Assembly: GCA_963722555.1 (NCBI GenBank)
Contig: CAVRNQ010000007.1
Location: 806,001 to 870,000, forward strand
Origin: Bog-366 sp963722555
GTDB lineage: Bacteria > Acidobacteriota > Terriglobia > UBA7540
DNA: 64,000 nucleotides
Direction: 5' to 3'
Shown: in pieces, positions 1-9,488 of the stretch
How positions within the stretch are numbered: position 1 is the stretch's first letter
Layout: each line of letters opens with the position of its first letter
Notes under the pieces: generated by a model
What the model was told of the DNA's origin: nothing
Seen by the model: the letters and a program-made list of their open reading frames with translations, nothing else
The model's database searches: none
Position numbers and translations under genes: made by a program

Positions 1-2
1 TC

Positions 3-143
3 GGCCCACAGCGGAGCTTGTTCCTTCCCGGCCCCTGGCTCAAGAAAGGCAAGAATGAAGCGATCGTGCTGGACCTCGAGGAAGGTCTGCATTGTTCCCT
101 GTCCGGCCGCCTGCAATCCGTGTGGGACAACGGGACGTCGTAG
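3..143 (+). CDS. C-terminal fragment of a GH35-like beta-galactosidase
   Basis: The gene enters from the left edge and only the last 46 codons are present, ending in TAG at 141-143. The visible peptide contains GPQRSLFLPGPWLKKGKNE followed by an acidic AIVLDLEE stretch, which is the typical jelly-roll end of glycoside hydrolase family 35 beta-galactosidases (pattern GPQ..LYVPG.WLK.G.NE...L). Nothing of the catalytic domain is in view, so activity cannot be judged. A galactosidase here fits the carbohydrate-uptake genes further right. The family call rests on this short motif alone. Confidence 0.6.
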   Translation, partial: GPQRSLFLPGPWLKKGKNEAIVLDLEEGLHCSLSGRLQSVWDNGTS

Positions 144-146
144 GAG

Positions 147-279
147 GCTGCGGAAGAACGCTTCGATGCTGTCATCCTGAGCGAAGCGAAGGACCCCTGC
201 ATTTGAATTTTCAAGCAAATACAGAGGTCCTTCGTCGGCTTCGCCTCCTCAGGATGACAGTGTGAGGGGTTTTTCCGCA
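147..279. repeat. TCATCCTGAG-type imperfect palindromic element, copy A
   Basis: Outward arms GTCATCCTGAGCGAAGCGAA (171-190) and GCTTCGCCTCCTCAGGATGA (238-257) face each other, with GGCTGCGGAA-like ends at 147 and near 279. The right end (CAGGATGACAGTGTGAGG and on to TTCCGCA, 250-279) is repeated base for base in copy C at 38358-38387. It lies between two genes and carries no ORF; it looks like a small mobile palindrome. Confidence 0.7.
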
Positions 280-339
280 CCCTGTCTGGCAACGCCAACC
301 CGGAAAGAGCGAATCTAAACCTGGGAATAGGGAGCGCAA

Positions 340-2037
340 ATGAAAATGACCTTGTGGCGAACGTTGTTTGTATCCATGGTTCTGCTGCTGCTGACCGGGC
401 TGGCTACCCAACCCGTTTTCGCCGACGAGGGTGACCCGCCCGCGCGCGTTGCCAGGCTGAGCCTTGTGCAGGGGAAGGTTTCCTTTCAACCTGCCGGCGA
501 AAGCGAGTGGAGTGAGGTGTCCGTAAATCGCACCGTCTCGACCGGCGACCGCCTGTACGCTGACGAGCAGAGCCGGGCTGAACTCGAAGTCGGGCCCTAT
601 GCGGTGCGCCTCTCTCGAACCACGGACCTGACCGTGGCCAACCTGAATGACCAGCTCATGCAGCTCGGGCTGGGACAAGGATCGATCCGCGTCACTGTTT
701 ATGAGTTGCCCGCCAACAATTCGGTGGAGATCGACACGCCGAATGGCGCTCTCACTCTGCTGCGCGCGGGGAGCTATCGCGTGGATACATCCGCCGACGG
801 CAGCGCCACCCAGGTCACGGTAAACGCCGGCAGCCTGGAAGTGACCGGCGGGGGGGTGACGCAGGCGGTGCAAAGCGGGCAGGCGGTGCACCTGACCGGC
901 ACAGAATCCATCCAGGTTTCTTTCGTTTCGCCGCCCCAGCCGGACGAGTTCGACAATTGGTGTGCGGGGCGCGACCGCCGCATCGAGAAGTACAGTTCGG
1001 GAGAGTACGTGAGCCGCTCGGTGCCCGGGTCTGAGGACCTGGACGAATACGGCCGCTGGCGCAACGACCCGGAGTACGGTCCGGTGTGGTATCCGAATAA
1101 TATTCCCCCCGGCTGGGTCCCTTACCGCCAGGGCCGCTGGGCTTGGGTAGAACCTTGGGGGTGGACGTGGGTGGAAGCCGAGCCCTGGGGTTTTGTGCCT
1201 TTCCACTATGGCCGCTGGGCGCATCTTGGACCCCTGTGGGTGTGGGTTCCCGGACCCGTCGTCGTCGGGCCCGTGTATGCTCCGGCGCTGGTGGCCTTCG
1301 TAGGCGGACCGGGCTTCTCCCTGGGGACCGGCGTGGGCCTTCAGGCCTGGTTTCCTCTGGGGCCGCGGGAGGCGTTTGTCCCCTGGTACCACTACGGGCC
1401 CACTTATCTGCGCGAGGTGAACGTGACGAACGTTCGCAACGTGACCAACATTACCACATTTACTAATATCCGTTACGTGAACCGCGAAGGTGCCACCACT
1501 GCCGTATCGAGCGAGGTCTTTCGGGGCGGGCTACTGGTGGGCGCACGCGCTGTCCAATTGACCCCGGAACAAATCTCCCGGGCGCAGGTGGTCCCCCATC
1601 CGGAGGTTACTCCCGCCGCCCACGCGGTTTTCGGGGGCAGGGCTATGGTGGCCCCGCCGGTGCGCGCGGAAAAGTTCGGCGCAACCGCGACAGGGCCGCG
1701 CGGGCTGCCTACCATCACCCGAACCGCCCCGCCCACGGGAGGGACCAAGCCCGTGCCAACCGGGATGGGCCATTTCGGACCTCCTGCCACCCCCAACCGC
1801 GTGATTGCCAAGAATCCCCCGCCTGAGCGCAACGTTCCTTTCCTGTCGCGCGAGCCGGCCATGTCGGCACACCCCGGACGCCCGCTCGAGCCGCAGCAGA
1901 TCGAGAACCTGCAGAAAGGAAAGCCTGCCGGTCCCATGCAGGATAAGGAGGTCTTTTCTCACGCGGCGAAAGCGCCCCGCGAGTCATCGAAAACCAAGTC
2001 CGCTCCCCGGGAGGAGCGCCACGAGCAAAAACACTGA
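340..2037 (+). CDS. FecR-domain protein with DUF6600-like Trp-rich region
   Basis: 565-residue secreted protein. A signal peptide (residues 1-29, ending in QPVFADEG) is followed by a FecR-type beta domain (about 38-190) containing the pattern of 'G.V.....W......R.V..GDR.......RAEL..G' typical of FecR/PEGA-like periplasmic domains. Residues about 230-300 are rich in Trp/Pro/Gly (repeated PWGW and YGRW units), matching the acidobacterial and proteobacterial DUF6600 module. The C-terminal third is Pro/Ala-rich and probably disordered. ATG 340 is preceded by GGGAG at good spacing. No sigma factor gene adjoins, so it is unlikely to be a classical FecIR regulator; a structural or envelope role is more likely. 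Confidence 0.75.
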   Translation: MKMTLWRTLFVSMVLLLLTGLATQPVFADEGDPPARVARLSLVQGKVSFQPAGESEWSEVSVNRTVSTGDRLYADEQSRAELEVGPYAVRLSRTTDLTVANLNDQLMQLGLGQGSIRVTVYELPANNSVEIDTPNGALTLLRAGSYRVDTSADGSATQVTVNAGSLEVTGGGVTQAVQSGQAVHLTGTESIQVSFVSPPQPDEFDNWCAGRDRRIEKYSSGEYVSRSVPGSEDLDEYGRWRNDPEYGPVWYPNNIPPGWVPYRQGRWAWVEPWGWTWVEAEPWGFVPFHYGRWAHLGPLWVWVPGPVVVGPVYAPALVAFVGGPGFSLGTGVGLQAWFPLGPREAFVPWYHYGPTYLREVNVTNVRNVTNITTFTNIRYVNREGATTAVSSEVFRGGLLVGARAVQLTPEQISRAQVVPHPEVTPAAHAVFGGRAMVAPPVRAEKFGATATGPRGLPTITRTAPPTGGTKPVPTGMGHFGPPATPNRVIAKNPPPERNVPFLSREPAMSAHPGRPLEPQQIENLQKGKPAGPMQDKEVFSHAAKAPRESSKTKSAPREERHEQKH

Positions 2038-2122
2038 GCGCGCCGGGCGAGTGGACTTCGGCCACGAGGCGCTGGCCGAATCGGAAATCTCAGATTGAAA
2101 TTACGATTGAGGTGGAACTCGA

Positions 2123-2683
2123 ATGGCCAAAGTACGCGTGCAATACACGGATTGCTTTGCTCAGACGATGCAGCGGATGCGCGAAGAGGGGTTGCTGCTG
2201 GTCACCCTGGGCGCGGACGGAAAACCCAACGTCATGACGATCGGCTGGGGGATGATGGGCGCGATTTGGTCGCGGCCGATCTTCATCGTGCTGGTCAGGC
2301 CCTCGCGCCACACCTACAGCCGGCTGGAGCAGGTCAGCGATTTCACCGTCAATGTACCTCCCGCGGAACTGGCCGCGGCCGTGAGCCATTGCGGGACGGT
2401 TTCGGGGAGAGATCACGACAAGTTCCAGGAGATGCACTTGACGCCGATTCCCGGCCGCGAGGTGCGCTCCCCTATCATCAAGGAATGCGTCATTCACTAT
2501 GAGTGCCGGACGCTGCACCGCAATGATGTAGTGCCCGAGGCCCTCGCCCAGGCGGTGCGCGAGGAGGCCTACCCGAGCGGAGATTTCCACCGGATCTATT
2601 TTGGAGAGATCGTTGCCGCTTACGCCGACGAGGATGACCGCGCCACGGTTCAGCAGGTTATTCCGGCGGGCAAGCTGGCGTGA
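2123..2683 (+). CDS. flavin reductase family protein (FMN-binding split barrel)
   Basis: 186 residues, the usual length for the DIM6/NTAB flavin reductase-like family. The N-terminal half shows the split-barrel signature: a strand carrying 'LLVTLGADGKPNVMTIGWG', then 'WSRPIFIVLVRPSRHTYS' and 'FTVNVP', which in the family form the FMN phosphate and isoalloxazine pocket. No extra ferredoxin or oxygenase domain is fused. It probably binds FMN and reduces it or another small substrate with NAD(P)H; the physiological partner is unknown. The start ATG has GAGG upstream. Its 3' end overlaps the convergent sensor kinase gene by 26 bases. Confidence 0.8.
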   Translation: MAKVRVQYTDCFAQTMQRMREEGLLLVTLGADGKPNVMTIGWGMMGAIWSRPIFIVLVRPSRHTYSRLEQVSDFTVNVPPAELAAAVSHCGTVSGRDHDKFQEMHLTPIPGREVRSPIIKECVIHYECRTLHRNDVVPEALAQAVREEAYPSGDFHRIYFGEIVAAYADEDDRATVQQVIPAGKLA

Positions 2684-5600
2684 TTCGCCCCAGAATTTCA
2701 TAGAGATCCCTCGACTTGATGGGCTTGGCCAGGTAATCATCCATCCCGGCTGCCAGACATCGTTCCTGGTCGCCCTTCAAGGCGTGCGCGGTCATGGCAA
2801 TGATCGGCGTGTGCAAACCGTTGGACTGTTCCCTTTTGCGGATCTCCGCCGTGGCCTCAAATCCATCCATCTGGGGCATTTGCACGTCCATCAACACGGC
2901 GTCAAAAGCCTGTTTGCCCAGCGCCTCCAGAGCTTCCCAACCGTTCCCCACCACCACCACTTGGTGACCGCGCTTCTGCAACAGGCGCGAGGCGAGCTTC
3001 TGGTTTACGAGGTTGTCTTCCGCCAGAAGAACCCTGAGGCGCGGGCCTTGTACCGGTGGCGACGGAAGCGCGTCTACCGCGGGGGCAGCGGAAGCGTGAT
3101 TCCGCACGCTCCCAAACCGGGCCGTGAAGTGCACGGTGGTGCCCTTTTCCACCTCGCTCTCCACCCAAATCCGCCCGCCCATCATGCGAACCAGTCGAGA
3201 GGAGATGGCGAGCCCCAGCCCCGTGCCTCCAAAGCGCCGGGTCGTTGACCCGTCAGCTTGCGCAAAAGCGTCAAAGATTACCTGCTGCTTCTGGGCGGGA
3301 ATTCCGATCCCCGTGTCGCGAATGGCAAAGTGCAGGAGGTCGGCGTTCGGTTCCTTGGCCTCCACAGCCACTCGCAGCCGAACCTCGCCCTGTTCGGTAA
3401 ACTTCAGAGCATTGCCTAAGAGGTTGACGATGATCTGACGCAGGCGGGTCTGGTCTGCCTCGAAGAACTCGGGCACATCGGGCTGCACCTCGCACTGCAA
3501 TTCGACGCCTTTGCGTACCGCGCGCAGGGCGAACCCTTTGACGATCTCCTGCAGGTTCTCGCGCAAGTTGAATTCCAGGGGGTCGAAGTCGAGCTTTCCG
3601 GCCTCGATCTTGGAGAAATCCAGGATGTCGTTGAGGATATTCAAAAGCGACTCGGCTGAAGTCTTGACGATGCCGAGGTACTCGCGCTGCTCAATGGTAA
3701 GTTGAGTGTCAAGGGCAAGTTCCGTCATTCCCACAATTCCGTTCATGGGGGTCCTGATCTCGTGACTCATGTTGGCAAGGAACTCGCTCTTGGCCCGGTT
3801 GGCCGCTTCGGCGGCTTCCTTGGCGTTTTTCAACTCCTGCTCGGCCAGCTTGCGGTCGGTGATGTCGATGAGGATGCCTCGGAAGCCCGAGGGCTGGCCA
3901 TCATTCACGATGGGCGCGGCAAAAACCAGGACCGGGAATCTGCTCCCGTCCGGCCGGAGGGCTGCGTATTCGGCGGTCCCTATGGGTTCACCGGCCATGG
4001 CCCTCTCGATATTCCCCCGGGCGCGGGCCCGATCCTCGGGAGCAATCACCTCCAGCACGTTCATCTTACTTTCCAGCACGGAACGCGGAACGCCAAAGAT
4101 CTTCAAGCCATTGTCGTTGGCGAAGGTGAGGTTCCCCTTGGCATCTGCTTCAAAGACGACTTCGGGAAGAAAATTGGCGAAGTTTTTGAAATTCTCCTCA
4201 CTCCTGCGGAGGTTCTCTTCTGCCAGTTTCCGTTCCGTGATATCCATCATGGCCCCGATCATGCGCACGGCCTTGGCGGAGCTGTCGCGCAGAATGCAAG
4301 CGCGATCGAAGACATAGGCGTAGGATCCATTCGGCTGGCGCAGGCGAAATTCCTGCGACCATTTATCTCCGCCTCCATCGATGGCCGCACGCAGGCTCGT
4401 TAGTACCCTTTCGCGATCGTCGGGATGGAGGTATTTCCTCCACCAATTCACGTCGGCAGCCCACTCTTCCGCGGAATACCCAAAGGCATATTCGAGGCTG
4501 TCCGCATGCCAGAGTTTTCGGTTCTGCAAGTCCCAATCCCAGACCAGGTCATTCGTGACCCGCGCCACATATTGGAGGCGTTTCTCAAGGGCGGCCTCGC
4601 GTTCCAGACGCTGACGGATGATTCTGGTTTGGTGCTCCACTCGCTTTTTAAGGACCACGACCCAACCGAAGGTCGTGATGACGAGAAGCGCCATTAAAGC
4701 CAGGACCGCCAGGGCATGACCGGCGGTCCACCACGGAGGCTTCCTCAGTACTACGATGTCGCGCGGTGACCTGAGCAGGATTCGAAACACCCGGGGGATG
4801 CGACTCTCGTCTACCTCCACAGAACAAATGCCGGTTAATCGCAACTGGCTGCCCGTGGATAACTCCGGCCAAATTCCCTCATAGGGTTCTCGCAGGCTGC
4901 CTTCGAAAACCGCTCTCCCCACCTGCATGACCAGGGCTCGTTCGCCCGGCCTTTGCGGCTGCTCCTCGAGCCGCCCCTCGATGCTGACAAGTTCCGCGTC
5001 GAAGTCTCCCGCCATGGCCTGGGGAGGCGTAATCTCAACCGGTTTCGGTTGGGTGCCACTACCGAGGCGCCGAAAAATACCGTCTTCCAATACCGGTGTG
5101 TATTCCCCCACGGAGGGGAACCCGACCACCTCGACCAAGTCCCCGTCCTGGACCGGGGTCCGTTGGCTGGTCTTAATCATCACGCCCTGCGTGTCATCCT
5201 GGACGAACAGCGATCGCCCCAGCCATTGCCGGGTGACCACTCCTCTTATCTTGATTCTGTGAGCCGAGACACCTTGGGGCGCAAACTGCAGCAGACTGGT
5301 AATGGGATGAGCAGGCAATCCAAAGGGGTTGGGCTGCGCCGGTTCCAGGACTTCAATATTGGGCAGGCCTGAAACGGACAGGAAGATTCCGACAAACTGC
5401 CGTTTCTGGTTAAAATTGGTCTGGCAAACACCGTTGGCACGTATTCTGGCATCGATCAACGGCGTCAAGTCCGGTACGGGTGTCAGAAGGGACAAGTCGG
5501 TTTTTCCAACCCCGGTGTCCAAAATCACTTTCGTGAGCGCGCCATCGGGGGCTGGTGACACACTCCGCACGACCCCTTCGAGTTGGATCCACTGGCTGTC

Positions 5601-6005
5601 CTCACTGCCCGTTTCCAGCCGCTCGAATGGTACGCCCTTGGGAAGCGGCAAAGCGCCAGGTCCCCGCACTTTGATTTGCGGCTTGGCCACCTCAGGCGAA
5701 AAGCTGCCGGGAGCCGTCACTCCCACTAACTCCACTTGCTGTCCCGCGGTGACGTTCGGGTTCTGGTCGCCACACTCGACGTAAACGCCGCCCGTCTCGT
5801 CCTGGACGAATAGCTCCCAGCCCGCGCCGCCATAATACGTAACCACCCCGCGAAGATGAACGGGGTACTCCAACCTGGCTTGGTCCTGGGAAAGTTGCCG
5901 GATTTGTTCGACCCGCGTCAAGGTTGGCAACTTGTTTGGCCGCGCCTTCACTTCCAAGGGAGGGGCGACCAGGCTAGCAAGCACCAGCAATCGTATCGCC
6001 CACAT
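2658..6005 (-). CDS. hybrid sensor histidine kinase with PAS domains and receiver
   Basis: About 1115 residues from the chosen ATG at 6005, which has GAGGGA ten bases upstream and opens straight into a signal peptide (MWAIRLLVLASLVAPP). ATG 6083 in the same frame is possible but lacks a comparable ribosome site. Order: periplasmic region of repeated OB-like beta units ('LRGVVTYY...LFVQDETGGVYVE', then 'IRGVVTRQW...LFVQDDTQGVMI'); one membrane segment; two PAS/PAC modules; HisKA with the phospho-His in MSHEIRTPMNGIVGM; HATPase with 'NLLGNALKFTEQG' and 'DTGIGIP'; C-terminal receiver with acidic pair EDN, phospho-acceptor in LMDVQMPQMDG and the Thr/Lys of 'IAMTAHA...YLAKP'. All catalytic residues are present. 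The input signal is unknown; no partner regulator adjoins. Confidence 0.92.
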   Translation of the reverse strand: MWAIRLLVLASLVAPPLEVKARPNKLPTLTRVEQIRQLSQDQARLEYPVHLRGVVTYYGGAGWELFVQDETGGVYVECGDQNPNVTAGQQVELVGVTAPGSFSPEVAKPQIKVRGPGALPLPKGVPFERLETGSEDSQWIQLEGVVRSVSPAPDGALTKVILDTGVGKTDLSLLTPVPDLTPLIDARIRANGVCQTNFNQKRQFVGIFLSVSGLPNIEVLEPAQPNPFGLPAHPITSLLQFAPQGVSAHRIKIRGVVTRQWLGRSLFVQDDTQGVMIKTSQRTPVQDGDLVEVVGFPSVGEYTPVLEDGIFRRLGSGTQPKPVEITPPQAMAGDFDAELVSIEGRLEEQPQRPGERALVMQVGRAVFEGSLREPYEGIWPELSTGSQLRLTGICSVEVDESRIPRVFRILLRSPRDIVVLRKPPWWTAGHALAVLALMALLVITTFGWVVVLKKRVEHQTRIIRQRLEREAALEKRLQYVARVTNDLVWDWDLQNRKLWHADSLEYAFGYSAEEWAADVNWWRKYLHPDDRERVLTSLRAAIDGGGDKWSQEFRLRQPNGSYAYVFDRACILRDSSAKAVRMIGAMMDITERKLAEENLRRSEENFKNFANFLPEVVFEADAKGNLTFANDNGLKIFGVPRSVLESKMNVLEVIAPEDRARARGNIERAMAGEPIGTAEYAALRPDGSRFPVLVFAAPIVNDGQPSGFRGILIDITDRKLAEQELKNAKEAAEAANRAKSEFLANMSHEIRTPMNGIVGMTELALDTQLTIEQREYLGIVKTSAESLLNILNDILDFSKIEAGKLDFDPLEFNLRENLQEIVKGFALRAVRKGVELQCEVQPDVPEFFEADQTRLRQIIVNLLGNALKFTEQGEVRLRVAVEAKEPNADLLHFAIRDTGIGIPAQKQQVIFDAFAQADGSTTRRFGGTGLGLAISSRLVRMMGGRIWVESEVEKGTTVHFTARFGSVRNHASAAPAVDALPSPPVQGPRLRVLLAEDNLVNQKLASRLLQKRGHQVVVVGNGWEALEALGKQAFDAVLMDVQMPQMDGFEATAEIRKREQSNGLHTPIIAMTAHALKGDQERCLAAGMDDYLAKPIKSRDLYEILGRITPACPPE

Positions 6006-6241
6006 AATACCGGATTCCCTCAGCGCTTTCTGCACGGGGAGTCCCCGCTCCATGCAAGGTTTAACGAACCAGGGCACACTCATCCTTGAATTAAATCGGC
6101 AAAGACCCGGGGCAGCTTTAGACTTATTGACCCTCGCGGTCTGTGCAAAACCCCCGTCCAAACTTGGGGGGATGTACTTTGGGGGGATTGCGGACTCTCC
6201 GGGGTGGGAGTATAGTCGCATTCGGACCCGCGCTCCGCGAC

Positions 6242-6362
6242 CTAGTGTAGTGTCCACGAAATGCCTGGACAACGCTTCGGCTGTAGCGCTGGCATCCTGC
6301 CGGCAAATGCCGCCAAGATGGCGGCGCTACGTTGTCCACCCAGTTGCCGGACACTACACTAG
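6242..6362. repeat. 121-bp element with 14-bp perfect terminal inverted repeats
   Basis: CTAGTGTAGTGTCC at 6242-6255 is the exact reverse complement of 6349-6362. A nested pair (TGGACAACG near 6267 and CGTTGTCCA near 6331) and an internal TGTAGCGCTGGC / GGCGGCGCTAC pair make the whole element able to fold back on itself. It has no ORF. It resembles the 9214-9331 element in length and internal motif. Confidence 0.7.
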
Positions 6363-6507
6363 CGGGTGCGCGACCCGAGTGCGCGACGCCGCTGCTCCTG
6401 AAGTCAGGACTCCTTTCTAGGACTCCTGAAGTTCCCCCTCGCCACGATTTCCGCCAGGAGCAGAAGCTGGGTTGCCTGTTGCGCCCGGCTGGAAGGGACT
6501 ACTTCCC

Positions 6508-9117
6508 ATGACAATACCTACTCATCCAACCGACCCCCCCTCGGGGAACGCCTCATCATTGCCGCCTCATAAGGGAAGCAAGCTCTGGGTAGCAGGGGTG
6601 ACATTGCTTGTATTTCTGGCAGCGGTGGCAGGCATCGTGTGGTACTTGGCCAAGCAAGGTCACATCGGCACACTGGGATCAAGCGCGGCGGCCAAGCCCG
6701 GGGATTTGGCGCTTGCCGTCAGCAAGCTCTCGCCGGAAGAAAAGCAAAAAACCTATGATGCCCAAGTAGCCGAGTTGCAGGGTCGGATGACGCGTGCACA
6801 AGATTTCCTGGATGCTTTCCCCAAGCCGCTTACCGACCTGGAAGCGCTGGCGCAGTCACTCACGACGCCCCAAGCGACTTTTGAATACGTGCGCGACCAG
6901 GTGGCGCTGGAACCTTATCCGGGAATCATGAAGGACGCCACCGGCACGTTCTTAACGCACGGCGGAAACGCCCTGGATCGCTCATTGCTGCTGGCGAGCC
7001 TGCTGAAGCAGCAAGGGGTCTCTGCGAAGATTGCCCAGGGAAAGCTTTCACAAACTCAAAGTGAAACCCTGCTGCGCCGCATCGCAACCAGTCCCACTGC
7101 GATTGAGCTTATCTTGAAGTCACTGCCCGCGACACTCCCCTCTCCGGCCCTAAATGACCAGCAGAAACAAGCCGTTGCGGATGTGCGGCGGCGCGGCGGC
7201 CAACAGGGCAAGGTCGTTCAACAAGCCATCGAGCAAAGCTCTCAACTCATCCAGTCTTCACTTCAAAAAGCGGGACTGCTCGTGGGAAGGGATGCGGCGC
7301 CGGACCAACTGGCGATTCTCCGGGACCACTATTGGGTTCAGGCGACGATCAACGACCAGACCACTGACCTTGACCCCAGTTTTGCCGATGCCCAGATTGG
7401 GCAGAAGTTCACGGATGCGACAAACACCTTCGAACCTGACGGCCTGCCGGATGAGCTCGTGCAGCGAATCCGCATTCGCATCGTGGGCGAATTCCTGAAA
7501 GGCGGACAGGTAACAAGCAAGGAACTCGTATCGAAGGAGATGAAGGCCACGGATCTGCTTGAGAAGAACATTCGGTTAATCATCGAGCCGGGATCGTTGA
7601 GCGGGGACGCGGACCTGTACCAAGCCAGCCTGGCGGTGGGCGACGACAGCCCGGAGCGGAAGGTCTTTCAGATTCGCCCGCGGACAGGCGGAGAGGAAAG
7701 CTCAGCAGGCGAAGCGCCTTCCATGGGAGGTCAGGAAGAAGTCAGCGGCGGTCTCCTGGGCGGCCTCAGTGGTGGTGAGCAGGAAGAGAAGCCGCAAAAG
7801 CCAAAACCCCAACCGAAGGGCAAGCCTACAGGTGAGGCGCTCGCGCGGCTCTACGTCGATTTCGCCAGCAAGGGGCCACACTTGGTGGACGCGATTTCCC
7901 GGCGCGTCATCCTGGATCGTCTGGAAGGGAAGGAAGGCGCGTTCCGATTGCAAGCCGGAATGGAAGATGACCGCAGCCTTCGTGCGTTGCTCATTCAGGT
8001 ATGGGACGGCACGATTTCCGTGGGCACGCCGCATTTGCTCCGCGTATTCCAGACGCAGTTAGAAACGATGAAGGCGCAAGAGTCCATGGAGGAAAAGGCC
8101 CGCGGGCAGCTTTACCTGGGCCAGGACTTCGGCGCGGATGACTTGGCGGGCCCGCTGCTGCCTCCGGAACTTTTGAAGTTCACCTTCGCGAGCGACTTGG
8201 GCCAGCTCGCACTCGGTCATAAAGGCGCCTCTCCCGTGCAGCGCTATTACGAGCGGCCCCGGCTGCTTTTCCTGCGCCACGGGTTCATGGTGGCCGACTG
8301 GTCGAAGCCCGATGGCGCGCGGCGCTACCGGGAAGGCATTGACCTGATTAACGCGCCCTTCCGATTCGTCGGCGGGGGCGCAGAAACTCGCCAACTGGCC
8401 CTCGAAACGGGCATTACGGATACAGCCCTCGAGCGTTTCTTCACGAACGGGCGTGCCGATTTCAATGCCGTCCCACTGTTCGCCGCGGCGAGCGACCAAA
8501 AGATTCCCTTGCAGGTAGTGGGCCCCGCGCAGGAATCGGCGCTCGATTCCGTCACTCTTCCTCCCGCTATCAAACGTGTTCTGGCAGACGAACTCGCCGA
8601 GGGACGCACGCTCGTAGTCCCCGCTCGCCTCGTCGCTTTGAATCAAACTCAGACACTCGGCTGGTGGAGCATTGATTCCTCAACCGGCTTTGCGCTGGGG
8701 AAGATGGAGTTGGGAGGCGCGCAGGATATGGCGGAGACCTCCAAACTGGAGGAGAAGGTGCGTGCCATCGCTGAGATCTTCGGCAGGTTCTATGGTGGCC
8801 TGCTCGGCTGCTACATGCTGAGTATGGCGGACGCGCTGGTCCCGCCCTCCGGCCCCTACACGGTGCTTGATGAAAGTGCGCTGCCTTATGGCGGGGGCCA
8901 CCTGCCCACCCTGAAAGGCGGAGGGGGCCTGGGCGAATGCGTCATTGGCGTGACCTGTAGAGCAATCAAGGAACTTTCCGACGAGGCCATGAGTTCCTTC
9001 GAATTGGCGAAGGTGGACGAGAAGATCATCGAAAAGCTGAGAGAGCTGATTGCGGAATGGACGGCTACCGCCCTTTGGGGTCCGGAGATGGGAGCTGCCT
9101 GCAAGGAGGAGATGTAG
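6508..9117 (+). CDS. membrane-anchored protein with transglutaminase-like segment
   Basis: 869 residues from ATG 6508, preceded by GGAAGGGA; an upstream TTG at 6472 is less convincing. One N-terminal membrane helix (about residues 25-48, 'VAGVTLLVFLAAVAGIVWYL') places the remainder outside the cytoplasm. Residues about 120-180 ('FEYVRDQVALEPYPG...LTHGGNALDRSLLLASLLKQQG') follow the layout of a transglutaminase-like core in which a helix starting ALDRS.LL.ALL follows the active-site position; the usual Cys of that position is not evident (G/N occupy it), so catalysis is doubtful. A Gly/Glu/Lys/Pro linker (about 395-440) separates a larger C-terminal domain I cannot assign. It opens a co-directional run with the lipoprotein and three VWA genes. 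Confidence 0.6.
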   Translation: MTIPTHPTDPPSGNASSLPPHKGSKLWVAGVTLLVFLAAVAGIVWYLAKQGHIGTLGSSAAAKPGDLALAVSKLSPEEKQKTYDAQVAELQGRMTRAQDFLDAFPKPLTDLEALAQSLTTPQATFEYVRDQVALEPYPGIMKDATGTFLTHGGNALDRSLLLASLLKQQGVSAKIAQGKLSQTQSETLLRRIATSPTAIELILKSLPATLPSPALNDQQKQAVADVRRRGGQQGKVVQQAIEQSSQLIQSSLQKAGLLVGRDAAPDQLAILRDHYWVQATINDQTTDLDPSFADAQIGQKFTDATNTFEPDGLPDELVQRIRIRIVGEFLKGGQVTSKELVSKEMKATDLLEKNIRLIIEPGSLSGDADLYQASLAVGDDSPERKVFQIRPRTGGEESSAGEAPSMGGQEEVSGGLLGGLSGGEQEEKPQKPKPQPKGKPTGEALARLYVDFASKGPHLVDAISRRVILDRLEGKEGAFRLQAGMEDDRSLRALLIQVWDGTISVGTPHLLRVFQTQLETMKAQESMEEKARGQLYLGQDFGADDLAGPLLPPELLKFTFASDLGQLALGHKGASPVQRYYERPRLLFLRHGFMVADWSKPDGARRYREGIDLINAPFRFVGGGAETRQLALETGITDTALERFFTNGRADFNAVPLFAAASDQKIPLQVVGPAQESALDSVTLPPAIKRVLADELAEGRTLVVPARLVALNQTQTLGWWSIDSSTGFALGKMELGGAQDMAETSKLEEKVRAIAEIFGRFYGGLLGCYMLSMADALVPPSGPYTVLDESALPYGGGHLPTLKGGGGLGECVIGVTCRAIKELSDEAMSSFELAKVDEKIIEKLRELIAEWTATALWGPEMGAACKEEM

Positions 9118-9488
9118 TTCACCCGTCCGTGGCGGGGCATGTGCCCTCACCGGGGGACGCTGGGAGGTCTCATCATGCGCACTGGCCGTCTTCTCGCAAA
9201 ACTGACCTTGCTCCCTAGGATGAATCAATCCGCCTGTAGCGCCTGCCGGCAGCCGGCTGGCACTTTGCCAGGTCAGCGAGCGTCTGCCCCCGATTCAAGT
9301 CCGGCAGGCAGAAGCGGAGATTCATCCTAGGAAGAGAATCATCACGGAGTGGATGGGGGGAAACACTCACTGCGAAATCAACGGCATGGGGTGCAGGAAA
9401 AGCCTGCGAAGAACGGGCCGGAGTCGGGGAGTAGTGGGCCCCTGCTCAAAAACGGCCTGCAGCCGCGCAGTCCATGGGGGGTGGAGGT
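9118..9488. other. intergenic stretch holding a palindromic element
   Basis: No gene is seen between the transglutaminase-like gene and the lipoprotein gene. The interval contains the 9214-9331 element described separately; the remainder shows no clear promoter. Confidence 0.5.
9214..9331. repeat. 118-bp element with 13-bp terminal inverted repeats
   Basis: CCTAGGATGAATC at 9214-9226 is the perfect reverse complement of 9319-9331; homology of the two ends continues inward (TCCGCCTG against TCCGCTTCTGCCTG). The interior has TGTAGCGCCTGCCGGC, related to the motif inside the 6242-6362 element. It has no ORF and looks like a non-autonomous miniature mobile element. Confidence 0.7.

Noticed and set aside
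6472..6507. TTG start extending the transglutaminase-like protein by 12 residues
   Set aside because: No ribosome site at good distance; ATG 6508 has GGAAGGGA upstream.
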